The notes beneath the pieces were generated by a model that worked only from the letters and a program-made list of their open reading frames with translations, made no database searches and was not told the DNA's origin. From Pseudomonadota bacterium (lineage in GTDB: Bacteria > Myxococcota > Bradymonadia > UBA4248): 6,637 nt of DNA. The DNA is taken from assembly GCA_017613855.1 (NCBI GenBank), contig JAGACY010000091.1:1-6637 (forward strand), read 5' to 3'. Numbering within the stretch: the first letter of the stretch is position 1; the number at the start of each line of letters is the position of its first letter. A program made the position numbers and the translations under genes. Below are positions 1-5,802 of this stretch, piece after piece.

Positions 1-1
1 G

Positions 2-3000
2 GATGGCCGCATCGGTGAATCCAATTACGAGAATAATGCATCCTATTACGGACAGAGCATTACAATTCGCAACCAGGCTACCGATGGGGCAGATTTGACG
101 CCAGTCAGGCTGCAGATCTCTCCGGCGACGACTTCGCGCCTGACGGCGGCAACGGCCCAGTTTGAAATTCTCAATCAGGGGTCGACGACGGGCGACACAT
201 TCCAATATGAAATCTGGCTCGGTGCCAAAGATAATGCAACCGATATGACTGGTGCTGTCAAGATTCACGAATCCTCGATTGAGGGCGCCATGTCCGGAGT
301 CGAGCAGTCCGTTAAAAATGTCATGCTGTCGGTGACACCTGCCATCTCGGAACCCGGATTGTATTATTTCTGGCTGGTGCTCGATACGACCGATGTCGTG
401 ATTGAACGCGATGAAACCAACAATGCCGTTCGCAGTCTGGCACCTGTCCAGGTGACGAACGAAGCCTCGATCGATGCCGACATTGCGATAGAGGGCGTTT
501 CTTTTACACCATCGACTTCTACTCCCGGCGGAACATTCAGTGCCACCGTCGACCTGTATAATCAGGGCTCACAGCCGACGGGTTCCTTTATTTGCACCAT
601 TTATCTTTCGAGCGATATGTCGCTCGATGTCGATTCTGATCCCGCCGTTGGTTCTGTCAATGTCGATGATTTGCCTGCCCTCGGCTCGCGGCAGATGACG
701 GCCATCATGGAGACGGATACCGGGATAAAAACTGGAAAATACTGGGTCTATGCCTTCTGCGATTCGAGCGGCATCGTGCCCGAAGCCAACGAGGACAATA
801 ACATTCAAAAGAGCGAATCCCAACTCACGGTGGCAAGCGAGTCCAACATTGATCTGGTCATGGGCATCCCTAAACTGGAATCATCCGATAAGCTAAAGGA
901 TGGCAGCAATGTCAGGGTTTCGGTGATTTTGTGCAACAAAGGGACGACGAGTGCAGGTCCTTCCTACTTCTCTGCTATGCGTACAAATTTGTGTGACAAT
1001 AGCCAGATCGAGCTTGAACACCTCCTCGTGGAAGGGCTCGAAGCCGGAGAATGCAAGACGATTAATGTCGATAAGCCGCTCGTCTGTGATTTCTGGTGCC
1101 CGAATTACAAGCTCACCTTTACTGCAGATGCGACCCTTATCGTCGATGAAATCAACGAAGAGAACAATACCGCTGCTTTATCAAAATCCATCACCATGAC
1201 CGGGGATGATTGCGTATGCGCCAGCGATGCCTATGAAATCAATGGTTCCATCGCCATGGCCAGCAAAATTAGCAATATCGACGACGATTTGACGCTTTGC
1301 AAAGGAACCAACGACTTCTTTCAACTCGATATTACAAATGGCGAGAATTACGAAATCATGCTCTCGCACGATTCTTCGCGAGCTGCGCTCAAAATGGATC
1401 TCTATCGGGGTTCGGAACTGGTTTCGACCTATATGGGCGGCGATACGCTCTATCTTTCGGGAAATCAGGTCACCAATATCGATGAAAGTCCCCTCTATTT
1501 CAAGGTTTCTTCTGCGCGCGATTTGAACTCGGATGCAAACCGCTATCACCTCAAAACCAGCGTCTATGGCGTGGGCCAGGGAATTGATATTGCCGCTTCA
1601 AATCTCATCATTCCCAATGGTATGCTCGATGCCTCCGACAATCAGACGGTTTCGGTCGATATTGCCAATCTGGGTAATAAAAAATCTTCCGATTTCTTCA
1701 TCGGGTATTACATCTCCGAAACCTCCGAGATTGACGAAACTGCATGGCGCATTGCCCGGCAGTCTGTGAGCGCTCTTGGGCCGAAAGAGAGCGTCACCAA
1801 AACGATATCTCTCAAACTGCCTTCGGATACACCCGGCGGGTATTACCATCTCATTGCAAAAGCCGACGATGACGAGACAAACACGGATATTCGGCCCACG
1901 AATAACCTTGCACGAACGTCGGCATGGCATTTCGAGCGCAGCTGCTGGGATACGCTCGATCCCAACGAATCTTTCGAAACTGCCCGTAAAATCGAACTCG
2001 TCGATGGTGCCTATCATAAGGATGAGCTGGCCGTTTGTCAGACCAATGCCGATTATTATGCGTTCGATGTCAAAAACAATTCGACGCTCGATATCACGGT
2101 TTCGAGTACCACAAAAGGCGATTTCGATATTGTCCTGTTCGATGCCTTTGGTGATGAGATGATATCGAGCCGCACCGGGGCCACGACCGAATCGATTCAT
2201 CGCGATTTGATTGTCGGCGATCAGACGCTGTATCTCTATGTATTCATGCCCGAAAATATCTACAATGCCTCTGAACTGGCTTACAGCCTCGATATCAAGA
2301 CCGGCACTGCACCGGCCTGGAGCCATTGTGATGCCACTTTCGAACCCAACAATTTCCCGAGTGCTTCTTCCGATCTCAGGCAGGCTGCGATTTCGGGACA
2401 GCAGGCTGCCATCTGTCCTGCAACTGATAATGATTATTACGCCATCACACTCGCCGCAAATGAACGCCTGCAGGTTGGTTTCGAAACCGAGGAGACGGGG
2501 TTGCGTGCCGCCCTCTATCGCGGTTCGGATATGACGTTCCTGGGCATGCTGACCAACCTCAAAACACAGACGTTCGATTATACGGCAATCACCGAAGGTA
2601 CATACTATTTGCGCGTCTTTACGAATGCAAAGGATGCCAAGACAATGACCTATCGCCTTAAATGGCTTGGCGAGGAGGCCGGCAGCTGTGATTTGGCAGT
2701 GTCTTCGTTGACCAGCAGCCCGCAGAATCTTTTTGCCGGCGGCGCGCTGACGGTCGATTTTGATGTCAAAAATATCGGCAAAAATGCTGCTGATTACGAG
2801 GCAGAAATTGCCCTTTCGACCGCATCACGCAATGCGATTCTCGGCAAACTGAACGGTAATCTCGAACCTTCGGCAACCAATCATGTGCGCGAAAAATACA
2901 CCATTCCCGCGCAGTTCCAGGGCAATGCGACGTTGTCGGTGTCTCTGACGGCTTCGGGGGATGTGGCGCTTGGCAACAATAAAGCAACTCAAAATATTCA

Positions 3001-3334
3001 GATTGCATCGGCGTGCCAGAATGATGCGGCCGAACCCAACGACAATATCCTCAAGGCAACACCGCTTGAAAAGAGCTTTTCGGGGATAATTTGCCCTTCG
3101 GATGAGGATTGGTTCTCTTTGACGCTGGCCAAGGATGCTAAGATTTCATTGGCATTTACGCATACACAAGGCGATCTCGATCTCTACGTTTACGATACCG
3201 ATGGCAGTGAAGTGGCCGCGAGCGTGACCGCCATGGATACAGAGACTCTCGAATTGACGCCGGGGTCTTATTATTTGCTTGTGCGCGGCGCCGATTCTTC
3301 GGTGACGAATGCCTACACGATTTCTGTTGAGTAG
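2..3334 (+). CDS. Giant modular exported protein with alternating CARDB and PPC-type domains (5' end missing)
   Basis: The frame is open to the left edge, so the gene starts upstream; a TTG at 95 is in frame but lies within a repeat and is not a credible start. The visible 1110 residues are beta-rich modules (boundaries by eye). CARDB-like units lie near 30-153, 160-278, 282-399, 527-645 and 895-1000; the first three end in a motif such as ETNN, EDNN or EENN after a turn, the last two in plain NN. Residues 1-29 are the tail of another unit (YENN). PPC-like units lie near 402-526, 647-770, 775-893 and 1004-1110, with EPNxs-type starts, a CxxxxxDxY/W/F strand and closing YYL-type strands. Each PPC unit carries a cysteine pair 26-31 residues apart (404 or 406/433, 648/679, 776/805, 1005/1031), suggesting disulfides and life outside the cytoplasm. 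CARDB modules are known as cell-adhesion-like beta domains and PPC as a secreted-protein accessory domain. No catalytic domain, membrane helix or C-terminal anchor is visible; the protein ends on the last PPC strand. An enzyme or signal peptide could lie upstream. The role (adhesin, secreted enzyme tail or surface fibre) is unknown. Confidence 0.93.
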   Translation, partial: DGRIGESNYENNASYYGQSITIRNQATDGADLTPVRLQISPATTSRLTAATAQFEILNQGSTTGDTFQYEIWLGAKDNATDMTGAVKIHESSIEGAMSGVEQSVKNVMLSVTPAISEPGLYYFWLVLDTTDVVIERDETNNAVRSLAPVQVTNEASIDADIAIEGVSFTPSTSTPGGTFSATVDLYNQGSQPTGSFICTIYLSSDMSLDVDSDPAVGSVNVDDLPALGSRQMTAIMETDTGIKTGKYWVYAFCDSSGIVPEANEDNNIQKSESQLTVASESNIDLVMGIPKLESSDKLKDGSNVRVSVILCNKGTTSAGPSYFSAMRTNLCDNSQIELEHLLVEGLEAGECKTINVDKPLVCDFWCPNYKLTFTADATLIVDEINEENNTAALSKSITMTGDDCVCASDAYEINGSIAMASKISNIDDDLTLCKGTNDFFQLDITNGENYEIMLSHDSSRAALKMDLYRGSELVSTYMGGDTLYLSGNQVTNIDESPLYFKVSSARDLNSDANRYHLKTSVYGVGQGIDIAASNLIIPNGMLDASDNQTVSVDIANLGNKKSSDFFIGYYISETSEIDETAWRIARQSVSALGPKESVTKTISLKLPSDTPGGYYHLIAKADDDETNTDIRPTNNLARTSAWHFERSCWDTLDPNESFETARKIELVDGAYHKDELAVCQTNADYYAFDVKNNSTLDITVSSTTKGDFDIVLFDAFGDEMISSRTGATTESIHRDLIVGDQTLYLYVFMPENIYNASELAYSLDIKTGTAPAWSHCDATFEPNNFPSASSDLRQAAISGQQAAICPATDNDYYAITLAANERLQVGFETEETGLRAALYRGSDMTFLGMLTNLKTQTFDYTAITEGTYYLRVFTNAKDAKTMTYRLKWLGEEAGSCDLAVSSLTSSPQNLFAGGALTVDFDVKNIGKNAADYEAEIALSTASRNAILGKLNGNLEPSATNHVREKYTIPAQFQGNATLSVSLTASGDVALGNNKATQNIQIASACQNDAAEPNDNILKATPLEKSFSGIICPSDEDWFSLTLAKDAKISLAFTHTQGDLDLYVYDTDGSEVAASVTAMDTETLELTPGSYYLLVRGADSSVTNAYTISVE

Positions 3335-3343
3335 GTAATTGTT

Positions 3344-3371
3344 ATTCACTATTCACGATTCACTATTCACT
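3344..3371. repeat. Heptamer tandem array, four copies of ATTCACT
   Basis: Four consecutive 7-mers read ATTCACT, ATTCACG, ATTCACT, ATTCACT, starting nine bases after the TAG of the giant modular protein. This resembles the short tandemly repeated heptamers known from spacers of several bacterial groups. Seven is not a multiple of three, so the array is unlikely to code. It contains no useful dyad and is not a terminator. Function, if any, is unknown. Confidence 0.85.
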
Positions 3372-3442
3372 ATCTTCTGATTTCAATCCGATACGGAGCA
3401 TTATAACTGAGCATTGCTGATGACGATTTCTTGAGTGAATAT

Positions 3443-3457
3443 GTTATAGTGTATAAC
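3443..3457. promoter_or_regulatory. 15-bp palindrome GTTATA-N3-TATAAC, possible operator or promoter element
   Basis: Two perfect 6-bp arms (3443-3448 and 3452-3457) flank GTG in the AT-rich part of the spacer. A further TATAAC half-site lies at 3402-3407. The right arm could also be a -10 box with TTGAGT at 3431-3436 as -35, but the spacing is only 15 bases. A palindrome with the same layout precedes the exported TPR gene (5695-5709). The dyad itself is directly seen; regulator binding and promoter activity are inferred. It lies about 190 bases upstream of the next start codon. Confidence 0.3.
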
Positions 3458-3470
3458 GAATAGTTTTTTT

Positions 3471-3626
3471 AGCGGGGGGAAGTGTCCCCCCGCGCGGCTA
3501 TCGCACGGCGATACGCCGCTCCCCCCTCTGACGCGCGTCATCCACCAAATACAGCCCGGCCGTAACGGCGCTTTAGCGGCGTAAGGCCAGGGCGCGTCGC
3601 CGTATGCCGAAGGCATAGGCGGCGAT
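3471..3626. repeat. GC-rich mosaic of abutting hairpins, REP/MITE-like spacer element
   Basis: A block of about 155 bases, much richer in G+C than its AT-rich flanks, is packed with dyads. Hairpin A (3472-3480 with 3485-3493) has a perfect 9-bp stem and AGTG loop. Hairpin B abuts it (3494-3504 with 3508-3519; 11 pairs, one bulged C at 3514). A perfect 12-bp palindrome, TGACGCGCGTCA, lies at 3529-3540. GGCC at 3558-3561 can pair with GGCC at 3585-3588. Hairpin C (3597-3608 with 3612-3625) has 6 and 5 pairs around a small internal loop. The CCCCCC at 3521-3526 could alternatively pair with the G-run of hairpin A. A T-run (3464-3470) lies on the wrong side for a + strand terminator and reads as A on the other strand, so this is not a canonical intrinsic terminator. 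No reading frame here looks genuine. A dispersed palindromic repeat is the best guess; a structured leader RNA for the next gene is the alternative. Confidence 0.6.
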
Positions 3627-3645
3627 ACATCCAATTCAAAATCTC

Positions 3646-5301
3646 ATGGCTAAAAAACGTTCACTTTCTAAACAAACCAAAGCAAATTCCCCTAAAACAC
3701 AGCCGCAGACAGGCAATGTGCGCGAACTGGTCACACAGGTTCAGCAGGATTTAAAGGGCAATCAGTTTGAAAAAGCCCTCAAAGGCGCGCAGGAACACGA
3801 AAATATGCTGCGAACCGACGAGGATGGCCAGACGATTTATCTGACCTCGATGGTCTGGCAAATCCGCGCCATGCAAGGACTTAAGCTTTCTGCAGACGAA
3901 ATCGGCGCGGCGGCAGACAAATATGCTCGGGAATCGGTGCGGCTTGAAGATTTTGCGCGCGCTGTGCAGGCATACCGCATTCATGCGCAGGTTCGAATCG
4001 ATGCCGGGACCTGGCTGGCAGCCACAGAACAGCTCGAATCCGCTTTAAACCTGGCGATTGAACATCAAATGGGGCGAGAAACACTCGAAATCCTTATGCA
4101 TTTGAGTGCCATCGAGCTCAAAATGTGCCATTATGTCGAGGCGATTGATTATCTGTCGCGCGCGATGAATGCCATTCAGGCGGCGGGCGTCGTTCGCGAA
4201 GATTTTAGGGAATTGTGCGCCGTGGGCAATCGGCAGCTCTGTGAATTGTACGATACGATTGGCGATGGCCAGCGTGCATGCGACGCGCTCGAAGCTGCGC
4301 AAAATGCGGGGACAGATGACCCCGAAGAATTGTGGATGCAGCAGCTTTTGCTGAGCCGCCTCGATTTGCGCAGCGGCAATGCCGATGATGCCTGTGCACG
4401 CCTCGAACGCGTCGAATCTGAAGTCAAAAAGGCCGTGCGCGAAGGCAAATCGCGTCCCGAACAGGTGGCCATGGTCGAACTCGAACATGCACAGGCCATG
4501 TGGGCGCGTGCCGAATTTCAGGAAGCTCTCGATAAATTGTCTCAAATTTCGCGTGAATCACGCCCAATCAAACTGGCCGTCGCACTGACGCGGTTCCAGT
4601 GGGCCGTCGAAACCGGAAAACCGACACTCGATCCCGACAAGGAATGCGCCGATTTTGGCGCGGCCTGCAACGAAACCGGCGAGGATGTCGATGTGCAGAT
4701 TTCGTTGGCGGCGGCTTTGGCCCAGGCTTCCTGGGAAATCGAAAAGGGGCATTACGAGCCGACATTCGAAAGCTTGCTCTACATCGCACAGGCGGCAGCG
4801 TTTACCCAGCTCGTTCCCTTTGCCACGCGCGCACTTGCTTTGCGCAGTGAATTGCATTTCGCACAGGGAAATTATTCGAATTCGGCCATCGACGCACAGA
4901 ATGCCTGCGAAACATTTGTCGATCACGTCGATGATGTCTCGGCCAGACAGGCGGCTGCGATGATGCTGCGGGCGCAGTATGCCGAAGTCCTTGCGCAAAA
5001 TCCCAATGCCGATCTCGATGATATGGAAACGCAGGCATTTAATCAGCTTTTGCAGGATTTTGACCGCTTTATGTCGCATCATCATGTTTCGGCCAGCATC
5101 TCTTTGGGGCTCATTCTGGCCAAGATTGCGCGCATGCGTAAAGATGAAGCTACGGCACAGCGCATTCTGCTGACGCTTGGAGTCTATGTCGAGCCCCAAT
5201 GGATGGCGCATGCTGCCATGACTTACTACAAACTCCTTGGCGAACCGGCGGCACTCGAGCGTGCACAAAAGATTGCCAAAGCAAATGAGTTTGCTTTTTA
5301 A
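3646..5301 (+). CDS. Cytoplasmic TPR-like helical-repeat protein, function unknown
   Basis: This encodes 551 residues with no signal peptide and no membrane segment. The N-terminus is lysine-rich and polar (residues 1-24, MAKKRSLSK...), probably disordered. The rest is almost entirely amphipathic helix, with TPR-like helix pairs visible near residues 108-145, 146-180, 193-222, 229-262 and 272-304, and more degenerate helices from about 350 to the end (for example 394-425). Such alpha-solenoids usually serve as protein-protein interaction scaffolds. No catalytic motif, nucleotide-binding loop or DNA-binding domain was found. The start is well fixed: an in-frame TAG lies at 3616-3618 and this is the first possible start codon after it. 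However, the bases before it (AATTCAAAATCTC) show no Shine-Dalgarno sequence, so initiation may be leaderless or depend on the unstructured AT-rich stretch after hairpin C. The TAA is embedded in the first unit of a heptamer array. It stands alone, with spacers of about 310 and 500 bases on either side. Coding is supported by length and consistent codon use; the function is unassigned. Confidence 0.93.
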   Translation: MAKKRSLSKQTKANSPKTQPQTGNVRELVTQVQQDLKGNQFEKALKGAQEHENMLRTDEDGQTIYLTSMVWQIRAMQGLKLSADEIGAAADKYARESVRLEDFARAVQAYRIHAQVRIDAGTWLAATEQLESALNLAIEHQMGRETLEILMHLSAIELKMCHYVEAIDYLSRAMNAIQAAGVVREDFRELCAVGNRQLCELYDTIGDGQRACDALEAAQNAGTDDPEELWMQQLLLSRLDLRSGNADDACARLERVESEVKKAVREGKSRPEQVAMVELEHAQAMWARAEFQEALDKLSQISRESRPIKLAVALTRFQWAVETGKPTLDPDKECADFGAACNETGEDVDVQISLAAALAQASWEIEKGHYEPTFESLLYIAQAAAFTQLVPFATRALALRSELHFAQGNYSNSAIDAQNACETFVDHVDDVSARQAAAMMLRAQYAEVLAQNPNADLDDMETQAFNQLLQDFDRFMSHHHVSASISLGLILAKIARMRKDEATAQRILLTLGVYVEPQWMAHAAMTYYKLLGEPAALERAQKIAKANEFAF

Positions 5302-5337
5302 TGCGGAATGCGGAATGCGGAATGCGGAATGCGGAAT
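5300..5337. repeat. Heptamer tandem array, five perfect copies of AATGCGG plus AAT
   Basis: Five identical 7-mers run from 5300 to 5334 and are followed by a partial AAT. The first unit supplies the last two bases of the TAA stop of the helical-repeat protein, so array and gene end overlap. On the other strand the unit reads ATTCCGC and so shares its ATTC core with the ATTCACT array after the preceding gene. Perfect copies suggest recent expansion by slippage. Translating the array gives the NAEC/GMRNAEC and HSAFRIP type strings that arise from this heptamer and do not represent proteins. Confidence 0.92.
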
Positions 5338-5501
5338 AAAATTGCAATTCTTAATAGAATCGACACACCTGGAAGGCGTTTCATTCATAGAATATGGCTC
5401 TTTTGAATCAGTGTGGATATGGTTCTAATTGAAGTTATTTGCGCCTGCGCGGCGGGTGGTCAAGGGGGTCGAGCGACAAGACCTCGCGATGATTGTTTGA
5501 T
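5338..5501. other. Intergenic stretch without a recognisable gene
   Basis: No convincing coding frame is seen. It contains a 10-bp palindrome AATTGCAATT at 5340-5349, then AT-rich sequence, then a switch at about 5441 to GC-rich DNA with small dyads: GCGC at 5441-5444 and 5447-5450, and GGTC at 5458-5461 with GACC at 5480-5483. The GC-rich end leads into the palindromic element that follows. No intrinsic terminator with a T-tract was found after the upstream gene. Confidence 0.5.
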
Positions 5502-5602
5502 AATCGCCCTGAAGGGGCGAAATGTCACAGCCCGTGGTGGAGCGTTAGCGGAACCCCGGGAAAACGTGATTCGACCAACAAAATCGCCCTGAAGGGGCGA
5601 AA
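5502..5602. repeat. REP-like composite: two identical 21-bp hairpin repeats flanking a larger palindrome
   Basis: The same 21-bp sequence occurs at 5502-5522 and 5582-5602, in the same orientation, 80 bases apart. Each copy folds into TCGCCC paired with GGGCGA plus a closing T-G pair around a GAA loop (5504-5510 with 5514-5520, and the equivalent in copy 2). Between them, CCCGTGGT (5531-5538) pairs with ACCCCGGG (5553-5560) with one T-C mismatch, and inside it GC/GC closes on a GTTA loop (5542-5549). Neither hairpin is followed by a T-run, so they are not classical terminators. Hairpins of this type are typical of dispersed extragenic palindromes, some of which are moved by RAYT/IS200-type transposases; no such gene is in the window. 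Mobility is inferred, while the repeat and dyads are directly seen. Confidence 0.75.
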
Positions 5603-5694
5603 CAATAAGAAGCAAGAAAAATAGAACTCGACAGCCCTCAGATTGTTTCTGCTGTTTATTGATACAAAAAATAATTGTAAACCCATATCGGCTT

Positions 5695-5709
5695 GTTTTA
5701 TCCTAAAAC
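5695..5709. promoter_or_regulatory. 15-bp palindrome GTTTTA-N3-TAAAAC, possible operator
   Basis: Perfect 6-bp arms (5695-5700 and 5704-5709) flank TCC, 94 bases before the GTG start of the exported TPR protein. It has the same GTTWTA-N3-TAWAAC layout as the palindrome at 3443-3457. It could be an operator or a chance dyad in AT-rich DNA. Regulation is inferred only. Confidence 0.3.
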
Positions 5710-5744
5710 GTGTATTTGTAGGGTATGGGTGCACATAAAAAAAA

Positions 5745-5750
5745 TATTAT
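5745..5750 (+). promoter_or_regulatory. Candidate -10 box TATTAT for the exported TPR gene
   Basis: TATTAT differs from the TATAAT consensus at one base and follows a run of eight A's (5737-5744). Transcription from here would give a leader of roughly 45 bases before the GTG. No good -35 box is seen at 16-18 bases upstream, so the promoter may be weak, activator-dependent or elsewhere. TTGATA at 5659-5664 is a further -35-like hexamer without a convincing partner. Confidence 0.28.
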
Positions 5751-5791
5751 CAGTCCCTCTCAACGAAATCATCGCGAGTTTCCTGGCTTAT

Positions 5792-5797
5792 AGGAGG
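5792..5797 (+). promoter_or_regulatory. Strong Shine-Dalgarno AGGAGG that fixes the GTG start
   Basis: AGGAGG ends five bases before the GTG at 5803, which selects this GTG as the start. TCCT at 5781-5784 (with two more possible T-G pairs) can pair with AGGA at 5792-5795 across a 7-base loop, so a weak hairpin may partly mask the site. Confidence 0.8.
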
Positions 5798-5802
5798 TAA
5801 CT

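Noticed and set aside
95..97. TTG as the start codon of the giant modular protein
   Set aside because: The frame is open all the way to the left edge, and the residues before it (ending ESNYENN and the next strand) match the closing motif of a CARDB unit, so the true start is upstream.
1598..2326. 242-residue minus-strand frame inside the giant modular gene
   Set aside because: The + strand frame shows clear CARDB and PPC modules across the same bases, so the reverse frame is a shadow.
3464..3493. Intrinsic terminator made of the T-run and hairpin A
   Set aside because: The T-run precedes the hairpin on the + strand and becomes an A-run after it on the - strand; neither orientation gives stem followed by U-tract.
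3401..3634. 77-residue minus-strand reading frame across the GC-rich hairpin island
   Set aside because: It lies wholly on palindromic repeat DNA, has no Shine-Dalgarno, and reads as composition-driven sequence (Gly, Arg, Pro rich) without domain features.
4558..5388. 276-residue minus-strand frame opposite the helical-repeat gene
   Set aside because: It is a shadow of the + strand gene: residue use is irregular (Cys, Arg, His and Ile rich), it starts in the heptamer array, and the + strand frame has the coherent TPR-like pattern.
5237..5428. Small frames through the AATGCGG array (NAECGMRNAEC and, on the other strand, HSAFRIPHSA strings)
   Set aside because: These peptides are direct translations of the 7-base repeat and overlap a well-supported gene end; they are artefacts.
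5502..5602. CRISPR array based on two identical 21-bp repeats
   Set aside because: Only two copies, the 59-base gap between them is far longer than a spacer and is itself palindromic, and no cas genes are present.
5525..5734. 69-residue minus-strand frame in the second spacer
   Set aside because: It runs through the palindromic element, has no ribosome binding site or recognisable features, and ends inside the central palindrome region.
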